This document shows positions 17,822 to 29,016 of a stretch of DNA of 64,000 nt, piece after piece. Position numbers and translations under genes: made by a program. The first letter of the stretch is position 1. Each line of letters starts with the position of its first letter. The notes under the pieces were generated by a model. It was not told the DNA's origin. It worked only from the letters and a program-made list of their open reading frames with translations, and did no database searches. The stretch is from Psychroserpens burtonensis DSM 12212 (GTDB lineage Bacteria > Bacteroidota > Bacteroidia > Flavobacteriales > Flavobacteriaceae), in contig NZ_AUDE01000001.1 in NCBI RefSeq assembly GCF_000425305.1, positions 285,215 to 349,214 of the forward strand, given 5' to 3'.

Positions 17822-17885
17822 CAAAAATTTATGCAAATTGCCAGTAAAATATTAAGTTTGCAGGCTGTTAAACTTTTGTTACTAT

Positions 17886-18737
17886 ATGAATATTTTTGAA
17901 AATAAAAAAGAATTAATCGCGCATGTCGATGCACTAAAATGTGAAAAGAAAACACTTGGATTTCTTCCTACTATGGGAGCATTGCACCAAGGTCATGCTT
18001 CATTAATTAGAAAAGGCTTGGATGAGAATGATGTTGTAGTAGTCAGTATTTTCGTGAATCCTACTCAATTTGATAATCAAGAAGATTTGGTAAAATATCC
18101 AAGAACTTTAGATAGTGATGTTGAGTTACTTGAGACGATTTCCGAAGAGAAAGTCATAGTATATGCACCTTCAGTGGACGATATTTATGGTAATAATGTC
18201 ATATCAACGTCTTTTTCATATGATGGATTAGAACATGAAATGGAAGGACGTTTTAGAGATGGCCATTTTGATGGTGTTGGTACAGTGGTTAAAAGGCTTT
18301 TTGAAATAGTGAGACCTGACAAGGCTTACTTTGGAGAAAAAGACTTTCAGCAGCTTATGATTATTAAGAAGTTAGTAGAGAAGTATAACATACCAGTTAA
18401 GGTTGTTGGTTGTAAGATATATAGGGCCAAAGATGGTTTGGCAATGAGTTCTCGCAATTTGAGATTAAAACCAGAATATCGTAAGGCTGCGCCTTTTGTG
18501 TATAAAACGTTAAAAGCTGCTAAAGATAAATTTGGCACAAAAAGTGCCGATAAATTGACAGAGTGGGTGACTAAACAATTTGCCGGACATGATTTATTGA
18601 CCCTAGAATATTTTATTATCGCAAATATTAGTACTCTAAAAACCGTTAAACGAAAAACAAACCAAAAATCATATAGAGCATTTATTGCTGTGTATGCAGA
18701 TGATATTAGACTAATAGATAATATCGCACTAAATTAA
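17886..18737 (+). CDS. panC: pantoate--beta-alanine ligase PanC
   Basis: PanC joins pantoate and beta-alanine using ATP to give pantothenate, the CoA precursor. The 283-residue length is standard. It has the HIGH-type nucleotidyltransferase motif [13 protein letters not shown] (29-41, H34 and H37), [20 protein letters not shown] (ATP and pantoate contacts), and AMSSRN, the KMSKS-like loop. It is divergent from the GT5-like gene and 13 bases upstream of panD. An AACTTTTG element (17871-17878) lies 7 bases before the ATG, so any leader is very short. One copy of the dispersed ATTTCCGAAG word is in the gene at 18138. Confidence 0.97.
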   Translation: MNIFENKKELIAHVDALKCEKKTLGFLPTMGALHQGHASLIRKGLDENDVVVVSIFVNPTQFDNQEDLVKYPRTLDSDVELLETISEEKVIVYAPSVDDIYGNNVISTSFSYDGLEHEMEGRFRDGHFDGVGTVVKRLFEIVRPDKAYFGEKDFQQLMIIKKLVEKYNIPVKVVGCKIYRAKDGLAMSSRNLRLKPEYRKAAPFVYKTLKAAKDKFGTKSADKLTEWVTKQFAGHDLLTLEYFIIANISTLKTVKRKTNQKSYRAFIAVYADDIRLIDNIALN

Positions 18738-18750
18738 TTATCTTTACCTC

Positions 18751-19101
18751 ATGCAAATTCAAGTAGTAAAATCTAAAATTCACCGAGTAAAAGTTACAGG
18801 TGCAGAGTTAAATTACATTGGTAGTATTACTATTGATGAGGATTTAATGGAAGCTGCAAATATAATTCAAGGTGAGAAAGTTCAAATCGTTAACAATGAT
18901 AATGGTGAGCGTTTAGAAACATATTGTATTCCTGGGCCACGAAATAGTGGAGAAATCACATTGAATGGAGCAGCTGCTCGTAAGGTAGCAGTTGGTGATA
19001 CACTTATTTTAATCACTTATGCGTTTATGGATATTGAAGAGGCTAAAGTGTTTAAACCTTCTCTAGTGTTCCCAAATGAAGCTAATAATCTCTTAAAATA
19101 A
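18751..19101 (+). CDS. panD: aspartate 1-decarboxylase precursor PanD
   Basis: PanD makes beta-alanine from aspartate and feeds the PanC reaction encoded just upstream. The 116-residue proenzyme has the self-cleavage site YIG-SITID at Gly24-Ser25, where Ser25 becomes the pyruvoyl cofactor. The conserved [21 protein letters not shown] and [15 protein letters not shown] blocks follow, then the [12 protein letters not shown]-terminus. It is 13 bases after panC, so the two are almost certainly one operon. Confidence 0.97.
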   Translation: MQIQVVKSKIHRVKVTGAELNYIGSITIDEDLMEAANIIQGEKVQIVNNDNGERLETYCIPGPRNSGEITLNGAAARKVAVGDTLILITYAFMDIEEAKVFKPSLVFPNEANNLLK

Positions 19102-19105
19102 GCTT

Positions 19106-20059
19106 TTGAGTCCTAAGCTTAAAAAAAGTCTAAGGTTAATAATTCCGCTAGCTTTAGCAGTATTCTTTGGGTGGTATACATTTTCTAAATTACCACTCTC
19201 AACAATAATCCCTTTTATTAAATCAGCAAATTATTGGTGGATTGCTTTAGGCGTTTTCTTTGGATTACTAAGTCATTTATCAAGAGCTTATCGTTGGAAA
19301 TATCTTTTGGAGCCAATGGGGTATCAAATAAAATTACCAAATAGTGTCATGGCCGTTTTTATTACTTATTTAGCGAATTACGGAATTCCAAGATCTGGAG
19401 AAGTTTTGAGAGCTGCTGTACTTACAAATTATGAGGACGTCCCTTTTGAAAAGAGTTTTGGGACGATAGTAGCAGAGCGAATAGCAGACCTGTTAGTCAT
19501 GTTAGGGATTATAACAATGACATTGATTTTGGAATTTGATTTCATAGTGGAACTTCTTCAAAGGGCATTTCAACCTAATAAACTCATATTATTTGGGTCG
19601 GTTGGAGGCCTTATATTGATCCTCGTTTTTTTATTTATAAATAGAAGCCAATCTAAATTTGCCATAAAAGTTAAAACATTTCTCAAAGGCTTAATGGAAG
19701 GGATGTTAAGTATTTTTAAGATGAAACATAAATGGGCGTTTATTGCGCATACCTTATTTATTTGGGGAATGTATGTCTTGATGTTTTACGTTACAACTTT
19801 TGCATTACCTGATTTAAATAATGTAAGTATTGGTGCAATATTAGTAGCTTTTATTTCAGCAAGTTTTACAATTGCAGCGACTAATGGAGGCATCTTTGTG
19901 TATCCAGTAGCAGTTATGGCTGCATTTACAGTTTTTGGAATTGCTAAAGATCCAAGCTTCGCTTTTGGTTGGATTATGTGGTCCTCACAAACAATTATGG
20001 TTATCATTGCTGGAAGTTTATCGTTTATATATTTACCAATCTACAATAGAACTAAATAA
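19106..20059 (+). CDS. lysylphosphatidylglycerol synthase TM-region family (UPF0104) protein, TTG start
   Basis: A polytopic membrane protein of the YbhN/UPF0104 flippase-like family: 317 residues with about eight hydrophobic segments, the family signatures SHLSRAYRWKYLLEPMG (about 54-70) and NYGIPRSGEVLRAAVL (about 92-107), and the late GGIFVYPVAVMAA loop. The catalytic soluble half of MprF is absent. The only plausible start is TTG at 19106, 4 bases after the panD stop, because the first internal ATG falls after the first membrane segments. Its place downstream of panCD is seen in many flavobacteria. Substrate unknown. Confidence 0.8.
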   Translation: MSPKLKKSLRLIIPLALAVFFGWYTFSKLPLSTIIPFIKSANYWWIALGVFFGLLSHLSRAYRWKYLLEPMGYQIKLPNSVMAVFITYLANYGIPRSGEVLRAAVLTNYEDVPFEKSFGTIVAERIADLLVMLGIITMTLILEFDFIVELLQRAFQPNKLILFGSVGGLILILVFLFINRSQSKFAIKVKTFLKGLMEGMLSIFKMKHKWAFIAHTLFIWGMYVLMFYVTTFALPDLNNVSIGAILVAFISASFTIAATNGGIFVYPVAVMAAFTVFGIAKDPSFAFGWIMWSSQTIMVIIAGSLSFIYLPIYNRTK

Positions 20060-20095
20060 TTTTTTACCTTGCTTTATTATTAATCCGAGCTTATC

Positions 20096-21235
20096 ATGAA
20101 TAAATTTATCTTATTTCTATTATTTGGTTTCTTGTTCCACATAGCAAACTCTCAAGTGGCCTATGAGACAATTGAATCGTCTAAACTTGGTGATACAAGA
20201 GAAATTAAAATTCAATTACCAAGAAATTATGATCCTGAAGGCGATATTTTATACCCTTTAGTCGTCGTACTAGATGGTGATTATTTATTTGAGCCTGTAA
20301 TTGGTAATGCAGATTATCACTCATATTGGGGAGATATGCCAAGGTCTATAGTTGTAGGTGTTAATCAAGCCCAAAAAAGAGATGTAGATTTATCTTTTAG
20401 TGGGACTACTTATTTTCCGTCAGACGAAGGAGGTTCTCAGTTTTTTGAGTTTATAGGAATGGAGTTGATACCCTATATAAATGAGAATTATTTAACTTCA
20501 AATTTTAGAATTGTTGTAGGCCACGATCAAAGTGCAAATTTTATTAACTATTGGTTGTTTAAGGATAAACCTTTATTTAGAGGTTATATTGCTTTTAGTC
20601 CAGATTTATCCCCAGAAATGGTAAATCGTCTACAAGAAAAACTATCGATTACTACTGAAGATACATTTTACTACTTGGCTACAGCAGATAATGATATCAA
20701 GGGATTAAGAGATGATATTTTAGCTTGTAACGCAGCATTAAGTGCTATTGAAAATGAGAAGTTACATTACCGATTTGATGATTTTAAAGATGCAGATCAC
20801 TATTCTCTTGTAGGGCTGGGAATACCTAAAGCCATTAATGAAATTTTTGGTTTATACAAGCCTATAAATAAAAAAGAATATAACGAAAAAGTACTCACTT
20901 ATGAAGAGGGGCCTTTTGCTTATTTGATAAAAAAATATGAAGATATTGAGTTTTTCTATGGCTTTGAAAAAAAAGTAGTTGAAAATGACCTTAGAGCAAT
21001 ACTAGCGGCAACGAAGAAAAAAGATGATATAGAATCTATGAAAAGCTTAGCTAAGCTTACTCAAAAAGAATACCCAAAATCAATGATAAGTTCTTATTAT
21101 TCCGGGATCTACCATGAGATGAGTGGTAATGCGAGAAAAGCTTTGATAGAGTATCAATCTGGATTACTTTTAAAAGAATCTGAGTTCGTTAATAAGGATA
21201 TGTTATTGGATAAAATCTATGATCTCCAAGAGTAA
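20096..21235 (+). CDS. exported alpha/beta-hydrolase-fold protein with Asp at the nucleophile position (paralogue 1)
   Basis: A protein of 379 residues with a signal peptide (cleavage after about residue 19, ANSQ). The N-terminal domain resembles the IroE/Fes-type putative esterase fold: REIKIQLPRNYDP, YPLVVVLDGDYLF, PRSIVVGVNQ and IPYINENYL. The nucleophile elbow that should read GxSxG is GHDQSAN (142-148), with Asp144 in place of Ser; the catalytic His (His235, DADHYS) is kept. After about residue 250 comes a helical, TPR-like segment. Without the serine it cannot be a normal serine esterase; an Asp-nucleophile hydrolase or a binding protein are the alternatives. A paralogue follows. Confidence 0.75.
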   Translation: MNKFILFLLFGFLFHIANSQVAYETIESSKLGDTREIKIQLPRNYDPEGDILYPLVVVLDGDYLFEPVIGNADYHSYWGDMPRSIVVGVNQAQKRDVDLSFSGTTYFPSDEGGSQFFEFIGMELIPYINENYLTSNFRIVVGHDQSANFINYWLFKDKPLFRGYIAFSPDLSPEMVNRLQEKLSITTEDTFYYLATADNDIKGLRDDILACNAALSAIENEKLHYRFDDFKDADHYSLVGLGIPKAINEIFGLYKPINKKEYNEKVLTYEEGPFAYLIKKYEDIEFFYGFEKKVVENDLRAILAATKKKDDIESMKSLAKLTQKEYPKSMISSYYSGIYHEMSGNARKALIEYQSGLLLKESEFVNKDMLLDKIYDLQE

Positions 21236-21327
21236 AATTGAATTAAATTATGCATTTCATCGAATAAATTAGTACTTAAACCTAATTTTAGGTATCTTTA
21301 CAGTCCCCAAATTAAAACCTACTTAAG

Positions 21328-22503
21328 ATGAAGAATGCCCTTCTTTTTATCTTCTCATTATTATTTTGCGAATTAATTTTTGCGCAAGTTACTTATGAGA
21401 AGTTTGAATCTCAAAAACTCAACGCTACGAGAGAGTTAAAAATTAGACTTCCGGATGATTATAATCCCGACTCAGATTTAAAACATCCTGTAATTATAGT
21501 CTTTGATGCTGAATATCTATTTGAACCTGTAGCAGGTCAAGTGAGTTACCAAACGTATTTTGATGAAATGCCAAAATCAATAATTGTGGGAGTCGTTCAA
21601 GGCAAAGAACGTTTTTATGATAGTTATTTTGATGAGGTTACTGGACTTCCATTTGAATCTGGTGATCGTTTCTATAACTTTATAGATCAAGAATTAATTC
21701 CGTATATAGATTCTAAATATAATACGAGTAAATTTAAAGTGGCCGTTGGTCATGACTTAATGGGGAATTTTATCAATTCATTCTTATTCCATGACACTCC
21801 AATTTTTCAAGCGTACATAAATTTAAGCCCTGATTTTAAAGGAACCATGAGTGAAAACGTTAAAACTCGACTGGAGTGGTTGGATAGTGATGTTTTTTAT
21901 TATTTGGCAACGGCAGATGGAGATATTAAATCTATAAGAGACAGAATTAGAACGACAAATGACAATTTAAAAACGCTTGATAATCAAAACTTGACTTATT
22001 ATTTTGATGAGCTCATTGGTGACTCTCACTATACATTGGTAAGTGGAGCTTTATCTAAAGCACTCGACAGGATTTTTGAATTATACAAACCTCTTGACGA
22101 TAAGGAATTAAGAGAGAAAGCACTTCCATATGAAGGCACCTTAGATGATTATATTGTAGATAGATATAAGCGGATTGATGATTTATTTGGGATTTTTAAG
22201 CCTATTTCCGAAGAAGAATTACAACGATTAATCACTTTAGCAGATCAACGGGAAGACATAGAATCTGTCTATAAAATTGGGAAATTAGCTAATAAGCTCA
22301 ATCCAAGTTCTTCCTTTGGAACTTATTATATGGCCCTTCATGCTGAAAAATTAGGTAAAACTAAAAGGGCAGTAAAATTATATCAATCTGCACTTGACTT
22401 AAATGAAATGTCTCATATAAATAAGGAATTTATAATGTCTCACGTGGAAGATTTAAAATTTGTAGAAGACGACACAGAAACTGAAGATGATGAAGAAAAC
22501 TAA
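21328..22503 (+). CDS. exported alpha/beta-hydrolase-fold protein with Asp at the nucleophile position (paralogue 2)
   Basis: A tandem paralogue of the previous gene: 391 residues, signal peptide ending ELIFAQ (about residue 20), the same order of blocks (RELKIRLPDDYNP, HPVIIVFDAEYLF, PKSIIVGVVQ, IPYIDSKY) and the same replaced elbow, GHDLMGN (141-147) with Asp143. The His is kept in GDSHYTLVSG. A helical repeat region and an acidic tail (VEDDTETEDDEEN) end the protein. That both copies share Asp argues it is selected, not decay. A TATCTTTA -7-like box is at 21293-21300. Confidence 0.75.
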   Translation: MKNALLFIFSLLFCELIFAQVTYEKFESQKLNATRELKIRLPDDYNPDSDLKHPVIIVFDAEYLFEPVAGQVSYQTYFDEMPKSIIVGVVQGKERFYDSYFDEVTGLPFESGDRFYNFIDQELIPYIDSKYNTSKFKVAVGHDLMGNFINSFLFHDTPIFQAYINLSPDFKGTMSENVKTRLEWLDSDVFYYLATADGDIKSIRDRIRTTNDNLKTLDNQNLTYYFDELIGDSHYTLVSGALSKALDRIFELYKPLDDKELREKALPYEGTLDDYIVDRYKRIDDLFGIFKPISEEELQRLITLADQREDIESVYKIGKLANKLNPSSSFGTYYMALHAEKLGKTKRAVKLYQSALDLNEMSHINKEFIMSHVEDLKFVEDDTETEDDEEN

Positions 22504-22698
22504 ACTAAGTATTTACTCAACAGACTATGTTTTTGTCTACTTGTTTCGTAAATTTAAAGAGTTTTTTATATCCAATTTAAATTTGAAACGGGTGGCGCTT
22601 AAATTTATAGCGGCAATAAGTTTGTTCAAGGATATCAATTAAAATATATTAATTTAGCTGAAATTTTAACTGCGGAAAATTCTTCCGAAGAAAGAAAT

Positions 22699-24057
22699 AT
22701 GGCTAAACTAAAAACAACATTTTTTTGTCAAAATTGCGGCAGTCAGTATTCTAAATGGCAAGGTCAGTGTTCCGCTTGTAAAGAGTGGAATACGATTACA
22801 GAGGAGGTCATCGAAAAGCCTGAAAAAAGTAATTGGAAAACACCTACTAATACTGCTAAGAGAGCTTCAAAGCCACTCCTAATAAATGAGATAGATACCT
22901 CACAAGAAGCCAGATTAGACACCCAAGATAATGAGTTTAATCGTGTGCTCGGAGGAGGTTTGGTTCCAGGGTCTTTAACACTTCTAGGCGGAGAACCAGG
23001 AATTGGGAAAAGCACATTGTTACTTCAAATCTCACTAAAATTACCATATAAAACCTTGTATGTTTCTGGAGAAGAGAGTCAAAAGCAAATAAAAATGCGT
23101 GCTGAGCGCATCAATCCTAGCTCAAGCAACTGTTACATCCTTACCGAAACTAAAACTCAAAATATTTTTAAACAAATTGAATCACTAGAGCCAGATATTG
23201 TGGTTATAGATTCCATTCAAACGCTCCATAGTGATTATATAGAATCATCATCTGGAAGTATATCTCAAGTAAAAGAGTGTACAACAGAACTTATTAAATT
23301 TGCAAAAGAAACTGCCACACCAGTTATTTTAATTGGACATATTACAAAAGATGGTAATATCGCTGGGCCAAAAATATTGGAGCATATGGTGGATACTGTT
23401 TTACAGTTTGAAGGAGATCGTAATCATGTGTTTAGAATCCTTCGCGCCAATAAAAATCGTTTTGGTTCTACAAATGAATTAGGAATCTATGAAATGCAAG
23501 GTTCTGGTTTAAGGGAAGTTTCTAATCCATCAGAAATATTAATCTCTCAAAAAGATGACGATTTATCTGGGAATGCTATAGCAGCCACTTTAGAAGGTAT
23601 GCGTCCATTGATGATAGAAGTACAAGCTTTAGTAAGTACAGCAGTTTATGGGACTCCTCAAAGAAGTGCGACAGGCTTCAATGCAAAACGTCTTAATATG
23701 TTATTGGCAGTTTTAGAGAAGCGCGCAGGTTTTAGATTAGGTGCTAAGGATGTCTTTTTAAATATTACAGGAGGAATTACAGTTGATGATCCTGCAATAG
23801 ATTTAGCGGTTGTAGCTGCAATCTTATCTTCTAATGAAGACGTAGCGCTACAGAAAGATTATTGTTTTGCTGCTGAGGTAGGTCTTTCTGGAGAAGTACG
23901 CCCTGTTCAAAGAGTTGAGCAGCGCATTTTGGAAGCCGAAAAATTAGGATTTTCTACAATTTTTGTATCTAAATACAATAAGATTTCTTTAAAAAACACA
24001 GTGATTAAGATTCAATTAATTTCTAAGATTGAAGATGTGGTTGATTTAATTATATGA
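22699..24057 (+). CDS. radA: DNA repair protein RadA/Sms
   Basis: RadA is a RecA-like ATPase that drives branch migration in recombination and repair. The 452 residues contain all parts: an N-terminal C4 zinc finger (C10, C13, C24, C27), Walker A GGEPGIGKST (97-106), the Walker B region IVVIDSIQTL, the RadA-specific KNRFG motif (about 251-255, in ANKNRFGSTNELG), and a C-terminal Lon-like domain (GGITVDDPAIDLAVVAAI, AEVGLSGEVRPV). A TTCCGAAG word lies 8 bases before the ATG at 22683-22690. The 195 bases upstream hold no other gene that I can see. Confidence 0.97.
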   Translation: MAKLKTTFFCQNCGSQYSKWQGQCSACKEWNTITEEVIEKPEKSNWKTPTNTAKRASKPLLINEIDTSQEARLDTQDNEFNRVLGGGLVPGSLTLLGGEPGIGKSTLLLQISLKLPYKTLYVSGEESQKQIKMRAERINPSSSNCYILTETKTQNIFKQIESLEPDIVVIDSIQTLHSDYIESSSGSISQVKECTTELIKFAKETATPVILIGHITKDGNIAGPKILEHMVDTVLQFEGDRNHVFRILRANKNRFGSTNELGIYEMQGSGLREVSNPSEILISQKDDDLSGNAIAATLEGMRPLMIEVQALVSTAVYGTPQRSATGFNAKRLNMLLAVLEKRAGFRLGAKDVFLNITGGITVDDPAIDLAVVAAILSSNEDVALQKDYCFAAEVGLSGEVRPVQRVEQRILEAEKLGFSTIFVSKYNKISLKNTVIKIQLISKIEDVVDLII

Positions 24058-24364
24058 TAAAACACAAAAAAGGAAGTTTTTAAATTGCTTTTTCTGTATT
24101 ATAGTTTTGTTTAAATACGACCAATTTAGAGAGTCTTCTAAAGTGTTTTTTTGCTTTTTTATTATGGTAGTTTGCTATTCATCTGATTTCCCAAACATTT
24201 CATCTAAATTAACTTTTATCTAATTTTTAAAACTATAACTAATACGTAATATTGTGTTGGATATGAGATGAATTGTATTACATAATTTATAATATAACCA
24301 ATAGATATCCCCTCCAAAAATCTATCTGACTAAGACATTAGTCTTTAAAATTAATCATTACGCT
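24058..24364. other. intergenic gap radA to large TSP3/LamG protein
   Basis: A 307-base AT-rich gap. A TAGTTTTG -7-like box is at 24102-24109, but its nearest TTG (24085-24087) is too close. An inverted repeat GACTAA-GACA-TTAGTC lies at 24328-24343, just before the ATG at 24365. No gene or RNA is recognised. Confidence 0.5.
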
Positions 24365-27300
24365 ATGAAGCGAAAACTACTATATATAGTATCATTTTTA
24401 ATCCTTTTTTCTGTGCCTCAGTGTGCTTTTTCCCAAGACACAGATAATGATACTTATGTAGATACTTCAGATTCTGATGACGATAATGATGGTATTCTGG
24501 ATAGTATAGAACAAGGCAGTTCCATAACCACCGCCAATGAGTGTGGCAGTGAAGAAGATTTTGATTTTAGTAGTATACCTACAGAGATTTCAGGTGATGG
24601 AAATGTAAACACTTTGTTAGACGGTGAAGTTTTTAGATTTACTAATATTGGACCTGGAATAGATGGGCTCTTAACAATAAACACGCGAGTTAATGCGACT
24701 TGTGATTTGTTAGATGATAATTCATCACAGGCTGAGTATCTCAAGCCAGGGGTTAGATCAACGAGTTTAATAGCTGGACAAGAAGGATACATAGAATATA
24801 CTCTTCAGTTTGTAACTAGTGGCACTACTACAGCTGTAATTGTGCCCGAGTTTTTCATGAATCTCAATGACATTGATGGAGATAACGAAAAGTTTGAACG
24901 TATTAAAATCCCTACACCTAACAGTTATGTGATTGATAATCCTACAAATGTTACAATTACCCAGGAGAACAATTTTTTAGTTACTACTTCTGGTAACGTA
25001 AATTACCAAGGTACATCAAACGCATTTTCTACAATTAATGTAAAAGCACGTTATTTTAATCTTTCAAGTTTGACCTTTCAAATGGGAGTTCTTGCTAATA
25101 CAAACGTGAGTAACGTCGTGCGATATTTCAGTTTAGAATTTTCATGTGTAAATAATTTCACAAATCCAGTGATAGTTTATAGTGATGCAGATAATGATGG
25201 CATCCCAAATTATAGAGATATAGACAGTGATAATGATGGTATTCCAGACAATGTAGAAGCACAGTCAACAACAGGCTATATGCAGCCATCAGGAAGTATT
25301 AATGCTTCAGGGGTTACAGATAACTACGCAACAGGATTAACACCTCAAGATACAGATGGCGATGGAATTCCAGATTATCTCGATGCAGATTCAGATAATG
25401 ACGGGACACTAGACATTTTAGAAAATGGTATGGTAAATACCGTTTCAGGTATAGACACAGATAACGATGGCCTAGATGATAATTTCGAGACTAATGGCAT
25501 AAATGATGCTGTTTTCGATGTTAATGAAGATATCGATAACCCTTCAACTTTACCTGACGCTGACGGTGATTTACTAAGTGGAGGAGATGTGGATTATCGT
25601 GATTTATTTGATAGTAATCCACCCATAAATGCAGCATTAGAATTTGATGGAGTAGATGATTATGCAACAGGCCGTGGCTTTGTTGATGGCTTAGATCAGG
25701 TTACTATAATGGCTTGGGTGAAAATAGACAATTCTGCTTCTGGAACTATGACCATAGTGGGAGAGGATTTAAGTTGTAGACTATTTGTTGAAAATGGAAA
25801 TACAATTGGATTTTTAATAAAGACAGTTGGGAATACCACACGTTCGGTTTTGAGTGCTGCTATAAATACTGATGAATGGCATCACGTAACAGGAGTATTT
25901 TCTTCAATAACGGGTCGGAACGAATTATACATAGATGGTGAGTTAGTAGGTTTTAATGCTGGGCCCACTGGAGCTAATATTGAAGTAACTTCAGGCAGTA
26001 ACGGTGCTTTTGAGATAGGAAGGCGTTCTAGTAATTTAAGTAATAAAGAGTATTTTAATGGAGAGATAGATGAGATAAGAGTCTTTAATAAATCCTTATC
26101 TACGAATCAGATTCAGCAGATGGTTTTTCAGGAGATTGCTAATATCTTCGGAAATGTTAGAGGAACAATAATTGATAAAGATATTATAGAATTTTCGAAT
26201 TCTAACAATGTCTTATGGGCAAATCTATTGGCATATTATCCAATGTCTGAACTAAGAGGAAATGATTTAATCGATTATTCACAGTACTCAAGAACTTTTA
26301 AACTTACTAATATTACATCAATACAAGTTCAAACTGCGCCAATGCCTTTTCAAACAAATGCTAATGGAGATTGGAGTGCAGAGAATACATGGTTATATGG
26401 TGATGTTTGGGATATTGAAAATGTGTTAACTAATAAGGATTGGAGCATTGTTCAAATCAATAATGAAGTAACTTCTTCAAGTTCACATACCAATTTAGGA
26501 TTATTCATTAACCATAATGAAAAACTTATTATTAGTGGAGATCATAAAGTTGAAAACACATGGTATTTAGAACTTAATGGGACTTTAGATTTAAGTAATG
26601 ATTCACAACTAATACAAAGTACTAATAGTGATTTGGTAACATCATCGCAAGGGGGAATATTACGACGACAAGAAGGAACTTCCAGTGTGTATTGGTATAA
26701 TTACTGGGCTTCTCCAGTTGGTGAATTACGTGCAACTGCCTTAGTTGATAATAATACCAGCGTCAACAATGCAAATAATACGAATTATCAATTAAACATG
26801 CTTCAAAAAGGAGACGGAACCAACGTTCAGTTTACTAATGCGCATGATGAAGTTGGTAAAGTAAGTACACGATGGATGTATGTTTACCAAAACGGTGTCA
26901 CTTATTTGGATTATGCGTCAATAAACGAGAATACTAACCTTCAGCCAGGAATGGGTTACACACAAAAAGGAACTGGAAATCCAGGTACTGAGCAACAATA
27001 TGTTTTTGAAGGAAAACCAAATAATGGTACTATTTTAGTGAATGGAGTTGATACTGGTGGTTTTGGATCTGTGCCTGCGGTATCTAAAACAGATTACTTA
27101 TTGGGTAATCCCTATCCTTCTGCAATTGATCTTCATCAATTTATTCTTGACAATTCTACGGTTATAAATGGATCTATTCAGCTTTGGCAACAATGGAGCG
27201 GATCATCACATTTTTTGGATGAATACAATGGTGGTTATGCAACCGTTAACCTTAGTGGTTCAGTTAGAGCATCTCAGTTTTTGGGGTTTGAAGGCGGAAA

Positions 27301-28201
27301 CAGTGGCGGATTTGAAGGCACAAAACTACCAACACAATACCTTCCGGTAGGTCAGGGTTTCACTACAGAAATCGTCGCTAATGGAAACGTCGTCTTTAAC
27401 AACAGTCAACGTATCTTTATAAAAGAAACAGATGCAGACGGAACTTCAGACAATGGTTCTACATTTTTAAGAACTAGCGAGGTTTTTCAAGACGCTACAA
27501 TTTCCGAAGAAAACAGCATGCAGAAAATACGCTTAGAGTTTAATTCTGTTGATGGTCCAGACGCAAGACGTGAATTGTTATTAGCCTTCAGTAATTATAC
27601 TACAGACGATTATGATTATGGTTACGAAGCAGAAAACTCAGGGATTAGCAATGACGATATGAGCCTTATATTGGAAGATAAATTAATGCTCATTCAAGCG
27701 TATAGTGAAATCACTTTAGATAAGGTCGTTCCATTATCTGTTAAAACGTCTGGAACTTATAATTACGAAATTAAGATCACAGACCTCGAGAATTTTGATG
27801 ACGAGCAAGACGTCTATTTAAAAGATAATTTTACTGGAGATGTTTTTGACTTGAGAAGTAATCAGAGATATGAATTTTTTTCGGAAATGGGAACGTTCAA
27901 CAACAGGTTTGAACTTGTTTTTCAACCAGGAGAAGCCTTGTCTACAGAAGATCAAGACCATCAATATAACTTGATTTATTTTAATAGCGACACGAATAAA
28001 TTGTTTGTAAAAGGTCTTCAAACCGATGTAAAACAAGTTCTGGTTATTAATATGATGGGGCAAACTGTTCAAGAATTTACAGATGTAAATGATCAAGATT
28101 TGAATAACGGTTTACAACTTTCAAAATTAGCTACAGGTGCTTATGTGGCCTATTTTAAAACTAATAATGGTATAAAAACCAAAAAGATCCTAGCAAAATA
28201 A
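24365..28201 (+). CDS. large secreted TSP3/LamG protein with type IX secretion sorting domain
   Basis: A protein of 1278 residues, exported by Sec (signal peptide ending CAFSQ, about residue 24) and then by type IX secretion. It carries calcium-binding thrombospondin-3 repeats at about 25-45 ([19 protein letters not shown]) and 272-370 ([19 protein letters not shown] and similar), a LamG/concanavalin-like domain at about 424-600 ([48 protein letters not shown]), a long middle region, and a C-terminal type-A sorting domain (about 1195-1278, [14 protein letters not shown] then [21 protein letters not shown]). It is probably a surface adhesin. It carries two copies of the ATTTCCGAAG word (26146, 27500). 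Confidence 0.9.
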   Translation: MKRKLLYIVSFLILFSVPQCAFSQDTDNDTYVDTSDSDDDNDGILDSIEQGSSITTANECGSEEDFDFSSIPTEISGDGNVNTLLDGEVFRFTNIGPGIDGLLTINTRVNATCDLLDDNSSQAEYLKPGVRSTSLIAGQEGYIEYTLQFVTSGTTTAVIVPEFFMNLNDIDGDNEKFERIKIPTPNSYVIDNPTNVTITQENNFLVTTSGNVNYQGTSNAFSTINVKARYFNLSSLTFQMGVLANTNVSNVVRYFSLEFSCVNNFTNPVIVYSDADNDGIPNYRDIDSDNDGIPDNVEAQSTTGYMQPSGSINASGVTDNYATGLTPQDTDGDGIPDYLDADSDNDGTLDILENGMVNTVSGIDTDNDGLDDNFETNGINDAVFDVNEDIDNPSTLPDADGDLLSGGDVDYRDLFDSNPPINAALEFDGVDDYATGRGFVDGLDQVTIMAWVKIDNSASGTMTIVGEDLSCRLFVENGNTIGFLIKTVGNTTRSVLSAAINTDEWHHVTGVFSSITGRNELYIDGELVGFNAGPTGANIEVTSGSNGAFEIGRRSSNLSNKEYFNGEIDEIRVFNKSLSTNQIQQMVFQEIANIFGNVRGTIIDKDIIEFSNSNNVLWANLLAYYPMSELRGNDLIDYSQYSRTFKLTNITSIQVQTAPMPFQTNANGDWSAENTWLYGDVWDIENVLTNKDWSIVQINNEVTSSSSHTNLGLFINHNEKLIISGDHKVENTWYLELNGTLDLSNDSQLIQSTNSDLVTSSQGGILRRQEGTSSVYWYNYWASPVGELRATALVDNNTSVNNANNTNYQLNMLQKGDGTNVQFTNAHDEVGKVSTRWMYVYQNGVTYLDYASINENTNLQPGMGYTQKGTGNPGTEQQYVFEGKPNNGTILVNGVDTGGFGSVPAVSKTDYLLGNPYPSAIDLHQFILDNSTVINGSIQLWQQWSGSSHFLDEYNGGYATVNLSGSVRASQFLGFEGGNSGGFEGTKLPTQYLPVGQGFTTEIVANGNVVFNNSQRIFIKETDADGTSDNGSTFLRTSEVFQDATISEENSMQKIRLEFNSVDGPDARRELLLAFSNYTTDDYDYGYEAENSGISNDDMSLILEDKLMLIQAYSEITLDKVVPLSVKTSGTYNYEIKITDLENFDDEQDVYLKDNFTGDVFDLRSNQRYEFFSEMGTFNNRFELVFQPGEALSTEDQDHQYNLIYFNSDTNKLFVKGLQTDVKQVLVINMMGQTVQEFTDVNDQDLNNGLQLSKLATGAYVAYFKTNNGIKTKKILAK

Positions 28202-28287
28202 TGACTAGATGAATTAATAAGGAAAGGCCTGCTCTCGTTTTTACTGAAAAATATTTCTTTTCAATATCCTTTTCTTAGCTTTGAATC

Positions 28288-28920
28288 ATGAAAAGTTTTT
28301 TACTGTTTGTGGCCTTCTTAATATCTACAGGTTTATCTGCTCAAGATTTGAGCATTTTTGTGCCAGATGTATTTAATTCATACGAAGAGGCGACTATTAA
28401 TTTTAACGACGGTACTACAATTAGAGGTTATGCTAAAATCACATTCAACTCCTCAATTAAATTTAAGGTGAATGATGATAGTAAACCAGATGTATGGACT
28501 GATTTGATGCTTAAGGGAGTAATCTTCCATGGTGCACTTGATGATGTTGGTTTCATGTATGTCAATGTGAAAAATCATTCAATGATGCAACTTTTAGAAG
28601 TAATAGAATTAGGTGAAATATCCATTTTTGCTGACGTAAGTTCCAATTGGGTATCAATAGGTGGTGAGTTTAATAACAAACCAGAAAATTTAGATATGAG
28701 AACTTATAATAAAAAGACATCCTATACGTTTTTTTTTAAAAAAGAAAGTGAAAAGGAAGCTATCAAACTTTTTGGAATATTCAATTTTAAAAAAGAGGCT
28801 ATAGCTTATTTTGAAAATTGTACACAAATAGTGGATCGCCTTAATGAAAGAAAATATAAAAGAGGAGACATTATAGACATGGTCTATTACTACAATGACT
28901 ATTGCGCAGCTCTTGATTAG
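28288..28920 (+). CDS. exported protein of unknown function
   Basis: 210 residues with a clear signal peptide (MKSFLLFVAFLISTGLSAQ, cleavage after about 19). The mature part is beta-rich and begins DLSIFVPDVFNSYEEATINF, followed by GTTIRGYAKITFNSSIKFK; the C-terminal part is helical with several Lys and Tyr. No domain recognised. A TAGCTTTG box ends only 4 bases before the ATG (28276-28283), so if it is used the mRNA would have almost no leader. It stands alone between the TSP3 protein and ileS. Confidence 0.65.
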   Translation: MKSFLLFVAFLISTGLSAQDLSIFVPDVFNSYEEATINFNDGTTIRGYAKITFNSSIKFKVNDDSKPDVWTDLMLKGVIFHGALDDVGFMYVNVKNHSMMQLLEVIELGEISIFADVSSNWVSIGGEFNNKPENLDMRTYNKKTSYTFFFKKESEKEAIKLFGIFNFKKEAIAYFENCTQIVDRLNERKYKRGDIIDMVYYYNDYCAALD

Positions 28921-29016
28921 AGAAAAGAAAAAGCAGCTCTTATTACCTAAATAGTCAGGTGACTTTTTAGACGTTATAGTGTCTTCGTTAATGAACATTT
29001 ATTCCCTAAACATAAA

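Noticed and set aside
24102..24109. TAGTTTTG as promoter of the TSP3/LamG gene
   Set aside because: The spacer to the nearest TTG is only 14 bases and the distance to the ATG is over 250; support is too weak.
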